In this document: positions 27,580 to 36,468 of the stretch, in pieces
Position numbering within the stretch: position 1 is the first letter of the stretch
Layout of the letters: every line of letters starts with the position of its first letter
Source: CAVTPU01 sp963736695
GTDB taxonomy: Bacteria; Actinomycetota; Actinomycetes; Mycobacteriales; Micromonosporaceae
DNA length: 64,000 nucleotides
Assembly (NCBI GenBank): GCA_963736695.1
Contig: CAVTPU010000001.1
Span: 372,001-436,000, forward strand
Reading direction: 5' to 3'
Made by a program: the position numbers and the translations under genes
The notes under the pieces: model-generated
What the model was told of the DNA's origin: nothing
The model's input: the letters and a program-made list of their open reading frames with translations, nothing else
Database searches by the model: none

Positions 27580-28811
27580 GCATCGATATGCCGCGCACCC
27601 GCATCGGCGCGGGCCAGTGTGAGCCGGGTGGCTGACACGATCCGGTCACCGTCGACCACGACCTCAGCCGGCATCGGGTGGCCGAGAAACGCGACCAGGC
27701 TCGCGGTCACGCCATAGGCGCCCACGTTCGGCACGGTGACCAGCTCGCCGGGCCGCACCTCTGGCATCGGGACACCGTCGCTCCACACATCCAGGGGGGT
27801 GCACAGCGGCCCCGCAACCACGCAGTCGGGCATGATGTCCCGGCCCACCGCACCGCCGTCGGGCACCACATCCGGCACTATCCTCGGCAGCCTGCGCAGC
27901 CCAGACATGCCGCCGAGGTGATGGACCCCGGTGTCGAGCACAACGAACGTGCGGCCTTTGGATTGTTTGACGTCCATCACGGACGCGACCAATGTGCCAC
28001 TGCCGCCAACCAGATAGCGACCCGACTCGAACGCGATCAGGGGCGTGCCGGCCCGCCAGTCGGGCAGGTGGGCGTCGAGCAGTGCACCAAGCCGATCTGC
28101 CAGTGCCGGATATTCGACGCGCCCGCCCCGATGCGCGTACGCGGTGGCGAAGCCGCCTCCAAGGTCCACTTCGGACAGCGGAAACAGTTGGCCGAGCTGG
28201 CTCGCTAGCTCGATGCTGGTGGCGAACTGCTCAACGAGACGATCCGGGTCGGCGATGTTGGTGCCCATGTAGAGATGCAGTCCCGCCGACTCGACCCCAT
28301 CGGCGCGGAAGTCGTCGGGACGGTCAACCAACCAGGACGCGTCCGCCCCAAACGGGGAAGCCGTGCCGGTCATGGATAGTCCCATCCCCGCGACCGCACT
28401 GTCGGCGTTGACCCTCAGCAGACACCGCACCGACATGCGGGCCCGCGCTGCGGCTGCGCCGATGCGGGCCAGGTCGGCCGGCGACTCGGCGGAGAACCGA
28501 CAAACCCCACAGTCGAGAGCAAAGTCCAATGCGGCCTCGACCTTGGCCGGCCCAGTCATCATGATCCGGTCAGGCGGGAACCCGGCGGCCAGCGCCGCTT
28601 CGATCTCCCCAGCGGAGCTGACCTCGGCGTGGCAACCCAATACAGCTAACACCGAAGCCACATCGGGATGCGGATTGGCCTTTACCGAGTAATACAGTCG
28701 ACTCGGTGCCGGCAACGCGGCTGAGAGGCGCGCGTGCGCGGCCCGCACATCGGCCACGTCATAGACATAGAGCGGCGTGCCGAATCTTGCGGCCAACCCG
28801 GCCGTGGTCAT
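27576..28811 (-). CDS. PLP-dependent decarboxylase (fold type III, ornithine/diaminopimelate decarboxylase-like)
   Basis: This 411-residue alanine-racemase-fold decarboxylase has the PLP Lys in YYSVKAN near residue 44, a Gly-rich VDLGGGFAT phosphate-binding loop, ESGRYLVG, a catalytic-type Cys in GPLCTPLD near 345 and Tyr in NVGAYG. The domain order is as in LysA/VinO-like enzymes. It overlaps both neighbours by four bases, between an adenylation enzyme and an ACP. This favours a substrate carried on the ACP rather than a free amino acid; free diaminopimelate decarboxylation is less likely in this setting. Which amino acid is used is not determined. Confidence 0.9.
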   Translation of the reverse strand: MTTAGLAARFGTPLYVYDVADVRAAHARLSAALPAPSRLYYSVKANPHPDVASVLAVLGCHAEVSSAGEIEAALAAGFPPDRIMMTGPAKVEAALDFALDCGVCRFSAESPADLARIGAAAARARMSVRCLLRVNADSAVAGMGLSMTGTASPFGADASWLVDRPDDFRADGVESAGLHLYMGTNIADPDRLVEQFATSIELASQLGQLFPLSEVDLGGGFATAYAHRGGRVEYPALADRLGALLDAHLPDWRAGTPLIAFESGRYLVGGSGTLVASVMDVKQSKGRTFVVLDTGVHHLGGMSGLRRLPRIVPDVVPDGGAVGRDIMPDCVVAGPLCTPLDVWSDGVPMPEVRPGELVTVPNVGAYGVTASLVAFLGHPMPAEVVVDGDRIVSATRLTLARADAGARHIDA

Positions 28812-30322
28812 GCCGGCACCTGATCTTCGGCCGACTGACTTAGCCTCGACTCCAGCCCGCGCTTGTCCACCTTTCCGTTAGGCCGCAACGGCAGCGACTC
28901 CACCACCCGGATCTCCGCCGGCAGTCGCGGCCGGCCCAGCCGGTGCGCCAGTCCGTCCTGAACGCCCATGACCGACGTCTCGCCCATGACGAACAGGACC
29001 GCGCCACGGTCGACGGTCGGGGGCAGCAGCGCCGCCCCGGTCACCCCCGCGATGTCGGTGGCCGCGGCCTCCACCTCCACGGCGCTCATTCTCACCCCGT
29101 GCTGCTTATACAGATCGTCGCGGCGACCCAGGAAATACAGGTGCCCGTCCGGGTCGACCCGGCACAGGTCGCCGGTGTGCAACAGGCGTGCTCCGAACTC
29201 GTCCTGGCGAAACCGGCGTGCCGTCAACTCAGGGGCGCGCCAATAGCCGGACATCACGTTCGGCCCGCGCACCACCAGTTCCCCCACGTCTCCCGCGGGC
29301 AACCGGTTGCCATCCTCGTCCACCACATAGATCTCGGTGCCGGGCAGGGCTACGCCAGCAGACCCGGGACGTCGGCCGATCTGATCCAGGGGCGTGATGG
29401 TGGCCCGCTTGCACTCCGTCAAGCCGAACATCGACACCATCGCCGTGTCCGGCAGCAACCGCGCGAGTCGGTCCACCAACGACGACGGCAGGGCTGCGCC
29501 GGTGTTCGTCATCATCCGCAGTCGTCTCGGTGGGGTGCCGCTGCGACCGACCAGCATCGCCAGCACCGTGGCGATCGTCGGCAGGGCGGGCAGCACCGTC
29601 ACCTCGCCTCGGCGCAACGCCTCCAGCAACGGTGGTCCGGCGTCGCCGGGCTCACCGACCACCAGAGTCGCACCGGCGAGGCAGCACAGATACACCTGAT
29701 ACAGCCCATAGTCGAAGGACAGGGGCAGACAACAGAACACCACGTCATCGGGCCGATAGCGCAGCTGGGACGCGATCGCCCGGGCGGCGAAGATGACCTC
29801 ACGGTGGGCCGACACCACCGCCTTCGGCATCGCCGTGCTGCCCGACGTATAAAGCAGGCTCACCGGATCGACAGACAGGCACGGCTGGTCCTCCGGTTCT
29901 CCCCCGTCGACACCGATCAGCTCCGACTCGGCAGGGACGGGCCGAACCGAAGCCCCGAACGCGGCCAGCAGGTCCGCCGATGGATCGCCTGCGGTCACCA
30001 CAATCGACGGTTCACAGTCGGCCGCGATGTGCCGCAACAGATAGGGTCGGGTCTGGTCGTCAATCACGACATACAACGCGCCGAGCCGCGACGCGGCATA
30101 GATCAGAGGCACTGTGACCGCCGCATGCGGGGCGGCGATCAGCACCCGGTCGCCCCGCGCCACCCCGCACTCGGCCAGCCAGCGAGCGTAGACGAGGCTC
30201 AGCTGCCGCAGCTGCGCATATGTCCACCTGCGTCCCGCTTGACGCAACGCCACCGCATCCGGCGACACGCTGGCACGGCTGTCGAGCAGGTGGTGCACGA
30301 GTGTCGACTCCGCCGACTCCAT
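28808..30322 (-). CDS. adenylate-forming enzyme (amino acid or acyl activation)
   Basis: This 504-residue AMP-binding protein has the P-loop LLYTSGSTAMPKAV near residue 150, a GLTE-type motif (MFGLTECKRATI), YWRAPELTARRF, the TGD core (LHTGDLCRVDPDG) and the C-terminal Lys in PNGKVDK. The chosen start is ATG 30322, five bases behind GGGAG; a longer frame is not supported. It is a stand-alone domain without condensation or carrier parts, followed by the decarboxylase and ACP genes with four-base overlaps. It probably charges that ACP. An amine-type starter for the first PCP of the megasynthase is a reasonable but unproven product. Confidence 0.9.
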   Translation of the reverse strand: MESAESTLVHHLLDSRASVSPDAVALRQAGRRWTYAQLRQLSLVYARWLAECGVARGDRVLIAAPHAAVTVPLIYAASRLGALYVVIDDQTRPYLLRHIAADCEPSIVVTAGDPSADLLAAFGASVRPVPAESELIGVDGGEPEDQPCLSVDPVSLLYTSGSTAMPKAVVSAHREVIFAARAIASQLRYRPDDVVFCCLPLSFDYGLYQVYLCCLAGATLVVGEPGDAGPPLLEALRRGEVTVLPALPTIATVLAMLVGRSGTPPRRLRMMTNTGAALPSSLVDRLARLLPDTAMVSMFGLTECKRATITPLDQIGRRPGSAGVALPGTEIYVVDEDGNRLPAGDVGELVVRGPNVMSGYWRAPELTARRFRQDEFGARLLHTGDLCRVDPDGHLYFLGRRDDLYKQHGVRMSAVEVEAAATDIAGVTGAALLPPTVDRGAVLFVMGETSVMGVQDGLAHRLGRPRLPAEIRVVESLPLRPNGKVDKRGLESRLSQSAEDQVPA

Positions 30323-30389
30323 CACGACTCCCGTCCGCCGGGCGCGCCACTCGCGCGTGTCCCGGCCCGTGACAGTAGCCGCAACCCAT

Positions 30390-30423
30390 GCGGTGGCCTG
30401 CTCAACCTTGAGCGGGCCACCGC
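30390..30423. terminator. interrupted hairpin between metallophosphoesterase and adenylation genes
   Basis: Nine base pairs (30390-30398 with 30415-30423), one mismatch, then about five more pairs around a small loop, in the 141-base gap between two minus-strand genes. It probably ends the metallophosphoesterase transcript and marks the right edge of the biosynthetic cluster. Confidence 0.55.
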
Positions 30424-30463
30424 CGATCAACCACGTCGAGTCCCTCCCCGGGTGTCGCCTCGC

Positions 30464-32251
30464 TTAGTGGCAGGTGCCTGATCCGGCGTCGGTGAAGGTC
30501 TGCCCGGCGATCGGCAGGAACTTCCATGAGTAGGATCCCTGAGCCAGGGTGAGTTCCAGAACGCCGTAGGCGGTGGAGTTTCGGACCTCACTGTTGGGAC
30601 TGATAGCCCCAAAGCCATAGTGGGACTTCCCCCCGGTGCCGACCACGAATTCGCGGATGCCGGTGGGACTGGCCACTCTGGCCGGAGTCTGCGGGGCGAA
30701 ACGTTCGTAGTTGTGTTCGTGCCCAGCCAGCACGACATCGGCGTGGTTGTCGTGCAGAGCCTCGAACAGCGGTCGAATTCTCTCCACGCCGTCGTGCGTG
30801 CGACCGGAGCTAAACAATGGATCGTGAATGTATGCGAGGGTGCACTGAGCCGGATGGGCGGCAAGGTCAGCCCGCAGCCACCGCTCCTGCGGGGAGCCCG
30901 CAGAGCACCCGCCGATATCCGAGCACTCGCTGTTGAGCGCCACAACGTGCCAACTTCCGACCTCGTAGGAGTAGTACCCCCTGCCTCGCGGCCCGGCGGC
31001 GGCACCAAAGTAGTCGTAGTAGGGCGTCGCTCCGGCGGTGTTGTATTCGTGATTACCGGGCACTGGCCTCGTGCGGTTCTTGAACTGCCCCCATGTCGGG
31101 TTATAGCAGTTGGCGAACATGGCGGCAGTGCCGTTCTCATACGCGAGATCGCCCAGCGCCACGACCGTACCGGGCCTTGACTTGATCAGGTCAGCGGTGG
31201 CGGTGTCATTGGTGTTCGAACAGGTGGAGATGTCTCCTGCCGCGAGCACGGTAGCCGTACCCGGCGTGGGTGTTGGGGACGGAGAGGGCGACGGAGATGG
31301 AGAGTGTGAGGGCGAACCCGTCGGGGATGGCGAGGGGCTTGCTCGGTGGCAGTTCCCCGTTCCCTCATCGGTGAAGGTCTGTCCCGCCACTGGCTGAAAA
31401 CGCCAACTGAACTGGCCCGCGCCGAGTGTCATTTTGAGTACGCCGAAGGTGGTGCCGTTGCGCACCTCACTGTTGGCCGCGATCGCGCCGAAAGGCTCGT
31501 GCCCCAAGCCTCCAGTGCCGACCACGAACTGGCGGATGCCCCGGGTGGGGCTGGCCGCGCCGGTCGGCGTTTGCGGGGCGAAGCGTTCATATTGCTGACT
31601 GTGCGCGTTGATCACAATGTCGGCCTGAGCGTCATAGAGCGCCTGGAACAGCGGACGCATCGAGGTCGCCCCGCCGCGTGCCGCACCCGAGGTGAACAGC
31701 GGCCGGTGCCAGTATGCGAGAGTGCACATGCCCGGGTGCGCTGCCAAATCACTGCGAAGCCAGCGTTCCTGAGCGGATCCGGCGGCGCAGCCACCCACCC
31801 GCGCGCAGCTGGAGTTGAGCACGACGATGTGCCAGCTTCCCACACCATAGGAGTAGTAGCCTCGCCCGGCCGGCCCGGCGGCGTTGCCGAAGTAGCTGTA
31901 ATAGCCGGTTGACCCGGATATCTCAACGTCGCGGTTTCCCGCAGTCGGTCGGGTTCGAGACAGGTATTGACCCCATCGCGGCCCGTAGCAGCGTTGGTAT
32001 TGCGTCAGGCTGACATCCGCCCCGTTCGCGTCACCCAACGCGGCCACGGTGCCCGTGCCGGCGCCCACCAACGCGGCCGTGGCCGCCGCACCATCTGTTG
32101 TATCGCAGTCCCCGATGTCGCCGGCAGCGACGAGCTCTGGACCCGTGACCGCCGCGGCCCGCTGAGCCCAGATCGGCGCCGCCACACCCGCGGCGGTGAC
32201 CACCGCCGCTACCGACATCACCGATATGGCCCGTCGAATCGTTCCCACCAC
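30464..32251 (-). CDS. secreted protein with two tandem metallophosphoesterase domains
   Basis: This protein of about 595 residues has a signal peptide (GTIRR then a hydrophobic stretch to AQRAAA) and two related calcineurin-like phosphoesterase domains joined by a Pro-Ser/Thr linker. The C-terminal domain keeps the metal motifs AAGDIS, LGDLAY, PGNHEYN, YIHDPLFSS and AGHEHNYERF. The N-terminal domain keeps the scaffold but has GNRDVE for GNHE and NAHSQQYERF for GHEHNYERF, so it is probably inactive. GTG 32251 was chosen because GGGGAG lies five bases upstream. Purple-acid-phosphatase-like phosphate scavenging outside the cell is likely for the second domain. Confidence 0.88.
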   Translation of the reverse strand: MVGTIRRAISVMSVAAVVTAAGVAAPIWAQRAAAVTGPELVAAGDIGDCDTTDGAAATAALVGAGTGTVAALGDANGADVSLTQYQRCYGPRWGQYLSRTRPTAGNRDVEISGSTGYYSYFGNAAGPAGRGYYSYGVGSWHIVVLNSSCARVGGCAAGSAQERWLRSDLAAHPGMCTLAYWHRPLFTSGAARGGATSMRPLFQALYDAQADIVINAHSQQYERFAPQTPTGAASPTRGIRQFVVGTGGLGHEPFGAIAANSEVRNGTTFGVLKMTLGAGQFSWRFQPVAGQTFTDEGTGNCHRASPSPSPTGSPSHSPSPSPSPSPTPTPGTATVLAAGDISTCSNTNDTATADLIKSRPGTVVALGDLAYENGTAAMFANCYNPTWGQFKNRTRPVPGNHEYNTAGATPYYDYFGAAAGPRGRGYYSYEVGSWHVVALNSECSDIGGCSAGSPQERWLRADLAAHPAQCTLAYIHDPLFSSGRTHDGVERIRPLFEALHDNHADVVLAGHEHNYERFAPQTPARVASPTGIREFVVGTGGKSHYGFGAISPNSEVRNSTAYGVLELTLAQGSYSWKFLPIAGQTFTDAGSGTCH

Positions 32252-32400
32252 CGGCTCTCCCCTCCGACATCCATGGCGACGGACAATCGATGCCCGCTCT
32301 GGCAACACCCGATCGGCACACGAGCGAGACCAGGTAGTTAGGCAGAGCTAACCCCAATGGATAGCGAGAGTCGACGCAATCGCGCATGCGTCACACTTCA

Positions 32401-32434
32401 GGGGTCGCGGGCGTGAACGCGCGGCCGCGACCCC
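32401..32434. terminator. hairpin terminator downstream of ABC operon
   Basis: A perfect 10-bp GC-rich inverted repeat (32401-32410 and 32425-32434) lies just after the stop of the permease gene at 32454 on the minus strand. Confidence 0.65.
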
Positions 32435-32453
32435 CGCCGCAATCGCCGTCAAG

Positions 32454-33149
32454 TCACGGGTTCGCGCGCCGGATCACTCCGTAGGAGACGATCGCGAACA
32501 GTGCCAGCGGGATCAACGTCCAGCCCGCAGTCAGAGCAAGACCGGACTGGCCCGCGAACCATTGTCCGATGGTGGCCCAACGATCGAGCCCGGTGATGGC
32601 CACCGCAGCCCCACCGAGTCCGACAACTGCCACGGTCACACACGCGAGGACGCCATTGGCGCCCCAACGCACGGCGATCGCGCCGAGGGCGAAGCCGAGA
32701 ATACTGACGAGCAGCATCGGTACGCCGAAGGCGATGACGCTCAACGGCGAATAGCCTCGAGTGACGGGAACGACCGTGAAATAGGTCATCCGCAATCCCC
32801 ATCCACCACTGTAAAGCTCCACAATGGACAGGATATAGAGCAACACCGCAAAGACGGTCGACTGTACGGCGACGATCAGACAGCTGGCCCAGAAAAACGC
32901 CCGCCGCGTCACGTTGAACCCGACCGCGAAGCTGAAGGTCTGAGCTATCAGTAGCGAACACACGATGAGCTGGCAGACAAACATGCTGACCACACCACCG
33001 GTGACCTGATCCTGCCCGTTGATCTGCGTCACGGAGGCGAAGGCCGCCAGATTGATCGCGAAGGAGGTCGCAACAACCGCGATCGGCCAGCCGAAAGTCT
33101 GTCTCCAGGTGATGAGCTGAATCTGGGCTACGCTCAGCACGCGGTTCAT
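32454..33149 (-). CDS. ABC transporter permease
   Basis: This 231-residue protein has six hydrophobic helices in the ABC-2-type arrangement. The start ATG overlaps the ATPase stop by four bases. With the ATPase and the GntR regulator it forms the common YtrA/YtrB-like exporter unit of Gram-positive bacteria, often induced by cell-envelope-active antibiotics. The transported substrate is unknown. It lacks the long extracellular loop of bacitracin-type exporters. Confidence 0.85.
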   Translation of the reverse strand: MNRVLSVAQIQLITWRQTFGWPIAVVATSFAINLAAFASVTQINGQDQVTGGVVSMFVCQLIVCSLLIAQTFSFAVGFNVTRRAFFWASCLIVAVQSTVFAVLLYILSIVELYSGGWGLRMTYFTVVPVTRGYSPLSVIAFGVPMLLVSILGFALGAIAVRWGANGVLACVTVAVVGLGGAAVAITGLDRWATIGQWFAGQSGLALTAGWTLIPLALFAIVSYGVIRRANP

Positions 33150-34036
33150 CGGACGGGCTCCTTCTCGGGGAACGTTGCGTGGTCGCTGGTGAGGTGAACC
33201 ACAAGCTGTTGGAGGGAGAGCTGCTGGAGGTGCAGTCCGAGCGAACTGGCCCTGACCCGGTCATCGGCGTCGAGCCCGCGCACGGTTACTCGAACCGTGG
33301 AGCCCAGCTGTTCGCGGTTTAGAGTCTCCCTTGTCGCGACGAGCTTCTCGACCATATCGGACGGTCCGGTGACGGTCACCGCTTGACCTCGCAGGGATTC
33401 GGTGTCGGCGTCCACCACGAGCCGGCCTTTGTCGAGGAGAAGCACGTGTTCGACGAGTTCGCTGACTTCGTCGATGAGGTGGGTGGACAGAATGATCGTG
33501 CGCGGCCGCTGAGCGAAGTCGGCCAACAGCCTGTCATAGAACAGTTGTCTGGCGACCGCGTCCAGTCCGAGGTAGGGCTCGTCGAACAGGGTCAATCGGG
33601 CTCGGGAGGCGAGTCCGATGGTGACACCCAGGGCCGACACCATTCCGCGAGAGAGTTTCTTCACCCTCCGCGTGCGCGGCAACCCGAACTCAGCCACAAG
33701 GGACTGCGCGAATGTCTCGTCCCAGTGTGGAAACAACAGTCGAGCCGCGCGCAGTGCGTGGCTGACGGTGTAGGTGTCTGGATAGAGCTGGCTCTCCTTG
33801 ACGAAACAGACGTCGGCGAGGACCGTGTCGTTCTCGTAGGGGCTGGCACCGAAGACTCGCACGTCCCCCGATGTAGCGAGCCCTTGTCCGGTGAGTATCC
33901 GCATGAGAGTGGTCTTGCCTGCCCCGTTGCGGCCGAGCAGACCGACAATAGCGTCTCCCCGCAGCGAGAAGGTGACGTCATCGAGGGCGGTCTCCCGGCC
34001 GTACCGCTTGGTCACGCCATGCGCGGTCACGATCAT
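33146..34036 (-). CDS. ABC transporter ATP-binding protein
   Basis: This protein of about 296 residues has Walker A GRNGAGKTT near residue 37, a signature-like LSRGM, Walker B LTLFDEPYLGLD and the switch His in STHLIDE. The signature reads LSRGM rather than LSGGQ, a variation seen in this subfamily. The ATG at 34036 follows GGGAGG and overlaps the stop of the GntR gene. The C-terminal 90 residues resemble the accessory region of multidrug-type ATPases. Confidence 0.92.
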   Translation of the reverse strand: MIVTAHGVTKRYGRETALDDVTFSLRGDAIVGLLGRNGAGKTTLMRILTGQGLATSGDVRVFGASPYENDTVLADVCFVKESQLYPDTYTVSHALRAARLLFPHWDETFAQSLVAEFGLPRTRRVKKLSRGMVSALGVTIGLASRARLTLFDEPYLGLDAVARQLFYDRLLADFAQRPRTIILSTHLIDEVSELVEHVLLLDKGRLVVDADTESLRGQAVTVTGPSDMVEKLVATRETLNREQLGSTVRVTVRGLDADDRVRASSLGLHLQQLSLQQLVVHLTSDHATFPEKEPVR

Positions 34037-34392
34037 CGATCTGCCTCCCAATCATCGATCATGTCTTTGACCTCGGTCGAGGTGAGCCCGAGCTTGATGG
34101 CCTCCGTCATCAAGGGCCGCAGGTATTGGTCGGGAAAGTGGTCGCGGCGGCGGCGCCGCAGCATGGCCCGCGCACCGGGGGAGACGAACATGCCGATGCC
34201 TCGCTTCTTGTAGAGAATCCCGTCATCAACCAACTGATTGATGCCTTTGCCGGCAGTTGCCGGATTGATGCGGTGAAACGCGGCGAGCTCGTTGGTCGAG
34301 GGCACCTGCGACTCCTCGGCGAGCGACCCGTCGATGATCGAACTTTCGATCATCTCCGCGATCTGGACAAAGATCGGCCGCCCCTCGTCCAT
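34033..34392 (-). CDS. GntR-family transcriptional regulator (YtrA-like)
   Basis: This 119-residue protein contains the winged-helix GntR domain (PIFVQIAEMIESSIIDGSL, then ELAAFHRINPATAGKGINQL) and a short C-terminal helix pair instead of a large effector domain, the YtrA subfamily layout. It is first in an operon with an ABC ATPase and permease. It probably represses its own operon through a site in the gap upstream, where an imperfect 16-base palindrome lies. Starts further upstream exist in frame, but ATG 34392 fits the domain best. Confidence 0.9.
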   Translation of the reverse strand: MDEGRPIFVQIAEMIESSIIDGSLAEESQVPSTNELAAFHRINPATAGKGINQLVDDGILYKKRGIGMFVSPGARAMLRRRRRDHFPDQYLRPLMTEAIKLGLTSTEVKDMIDDWEADR

Positions 34393-34456
34393 CACGCCAC
34401 CGTCGCCGGGTCGTCCCTCACGCAACGTCTATGCCGGTTCGTTGGTTCGTTGGTCA

Positions 34457-34472
34457 TGTAACTAACCATGAC
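34457..34472. promoter_or_regulatory. imperfect palindrome upstream of gntR, candidate operator
   Basis: GGTCATGTAACTAACC has 10 of 16 positions symmetric, with GGT and ACC at its ends. It follows two direct GTTCGTTG repeats and lies 65-80 bases before the regulator start. YtrA-type regulators often bind such spaced dyads near their own promoter. Confidence 0.4.
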
Positions 34473-34567
34473 ACCTGATGTCGCCTGCGTCAAGCCGCCA
34501 ATTCGGTCTTGGGGCCACATGAAGGCGGGCACGGCCCCTCGACATCGATGGGAGTAGTCTCGCCCGC

Positions 34568-35299
34568 GTGCCCGAACCATCCACCCCACGGGAAACCGGC
34601 GACGAGCCGACCCGACACTTGCCCGACGAGACCCGGGCATTGCCCTGGGTGGGCCGGGCGGTGCCGACGCAACCCGTGCCAGCGCAACCCGAGCCGACCG
34701 ACCCGTTCTGGCCGCCAATCGAATCGCATGCCGCTTATCCGGTTCAGCCGCAGGTCGGCTATCCGATCGCCATGCCGACACCACCGCGTCGCCGCAAGCG
34801 CCGTCGGTGGCTGTGGCTGACCCCGCTCCTTGCGACGATTGTGTGCTGCTGCGGCGTACCCGCGGCGGTTTATCTTTCAATGACCCAACAGCCGCCGGCC
34901 AGCCACGCCGGGCTCAACACCGCGGTGCGAGACGGCAAGTTCGAGTTTGTGGTCACGTCCGTCGACTGTGGTCGCCCGACCGTCACCAGCGGGCCGCTGT
35001 CACGCACCGCCCAGGGGCGGTATTGCCTGGTCAAACTGACTGTGCGAAACATCGGTGACGAGGGGCAGACCTTCGCCGACAGTTATCAGAAGGCGGTCGG
35101 CCCCGACGGGGAACGGTTCAGTGCCGACACCGGTGTGGGCCTGCTCGCCAACCGCGATGGCACTGCCGCGTGGAATCTGATCAACCCGGGCAACTCAATC
35201 TCGGCGACCGTCGTCTTCGACATTCCCACCAACGTGCAGCCCGCCCGGCTGGAGCTGCACGACTCCCCATTCTCCGGCGGGGTCACCGTCGAGCTCTGA
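34568..35299 (+). CDS. membrane-anchored protein with DUF4352-like domain
   Basis: This 243-residue protein has a Pro-rich cytoplasmic N-terminus (about 70 residues), a basic stretch (RRRKRRR), one membrane helix containing CCC near 96-98, and an extracellular domain starting about residue 115. That domain (FEFVVTSVDCG, YCLVKLTVRNIGDEG, NPGNSISATVVFDIP) matches the immunoglobulin-like DUF4352 pattern of actinobacterial surface proteins. The start is a GTG at 34568. Function unknown; such proteins are thought to act at the cell envelope. Its end overlaps the frameshifted gene on the other strand. Confidence 0.82.
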   Translation: MPEPSTPRETGDEPTRHLPDETRALPWVGRAVPTQPVPAQPEPTDPFWPPIESHAAYPVQPQVGYPIAMPTPPRRRKRRRWLWLTPLLATIVCCCGVPAAVYLSMTQQPPASHAGLNTAVRDGKFEFVVTSVDCGRPTVTSGPLSRTAQGRYCLVKLTVRNIGDEGQTFADSYQKAVGPDGERFSADTGVGLLANRDGTAAWNLINPGNSISATVVFDIPTNVQPARLELHDSPFSGGVTVEL

Positions 35300-36303
35300 T
35301 CCCACCTCACGGCTCACGTCCGGCACCACGCGTGGCCGACGCAACGATAGTCCGAAGAGGACGACACTGAGGGGCACACTGACGAGATAGAACACATAGC
35401 CGGTCGGAAGCGCCACGGTGAACGCGGCATAACTGACGGACGCGGTCGACCGGGACGACGGCGAGCAGCCACAGCCGTCGAGTCGGCGCCGGCCCGGTTG
35501 TCGCGATCGACGTCGCGATCGACCCGGCGACACCCGCCGCGCCGATCGCGGGTGGGGTGGTTCGCCGCAGCGTCCACCAGGCGAACCCGACAAGCAGCGG
35601 TCCGAGAATCGTGATGGGGGCTGCGATGGCGTGCAGCCCGGCGAATCCGGCGAGGACGAGCCAGGCCCAGACGGTGCCCCGCCACGTCGGCACGCGGCGA
35701 GTTCGCGATCTCCACCACAACGCCATGCCGATCGCGTAGGCACAGGTGGTGACGGTGACATATTCGACGAAGACGCCGGCGGGTTCGTGCACGGAGCTTC
35801 TCGAACTGCTGGTGGACGGCCCAGGTGCCGACGCCCACCCCGAGCAGGGCGAGCCACCCCACGGCGACCCGCTTTTTCTTCTCGAGGACGCGCGGCACCC
35901 ACCACCACCCCAACAGCACGGTGAACAGCGCGTGCCAGGCAAGTCCGGTGTAGGAGATCGACAGCGGCAGGCTTTCGACGACGGTCGTCACGACAACACC
36001 CTCGACGAGCCACCCATACAGCGCGCCCAGAAGGAAGACCCGCCGCCACGCCCTGGGCCCGTCGGACGGCACACGGAACCGGTGGGCGGCGAACATGCAC
36101 ACCTGGACGGCGGCGGCGTAGACCACGACGGCACCCACCAGATCACTGACCTCTTGACCTTCGCGCCACCGCGCCCAGAACCATGACTCCGACCAGATGA
36201 CCGAGGCCACAGCGAGTCCGAACGTCGCCAGGACGCCGACCAGCAACCCCGACCCGCGCCTCTTCGGCCGTGTTCCGTCGGGGGGCGAGTGTCTTTTCAG
36301 CAT
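35195..36303 (-). pseudogene. polytopic membrane protein gene with two apparent frameshifts
   Basis: From ATG 36303 a membrane protein is read to about 35795 (helices VGVLATFGLAVASVIW, LVGAVVVYAAAVQVCMF, HALFTVLLGWWW). Hydrophobic coding then continues in a second frame from about 35795 to 35455 (EYVTVTTCAYAIGMALWW, VWAWLVLAGFAGLHAIAAP) and ends in a third (SYAAFTVALPTGYVFYLVS). No single frame covers all helices. Neither break lies in a long homopolymer. I cannot assign a family; eight or so helices are likely. The 3' end is uncertain and may overlap the DUF4352-like gene. Confidence 0.6.
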
Positions 36304-36468
36304 GTCGTTGACAATGGCGAGGCGAGGGAGCCTGTGGCATCAGGACCCGGTTCACATCGGCCCCCTCCCGCAGGACCATCTCCAACGATTTTTCTCGTAC
36401 TTTCGGTCAAAAGCGCGCGGGACCCACGCCGTTGTCGGGCGCCGGCGACCGTCGCCTAGTTTGGTGGC

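Noticed and set aside
27576..28811. Diaminopimelate decarboxylase for lysine synthesis
   Set aside because: Four-base overlaps with an adenylation enzyme and an ACP point to an ACP-bound substrate.
28943..30481. Plus-strand frame of 512 codons opposite the adenylation enzyme
   Set aside because: His/Arg/Gln-rich shadow of a real gene with all adenylation motifs on the minus strand.
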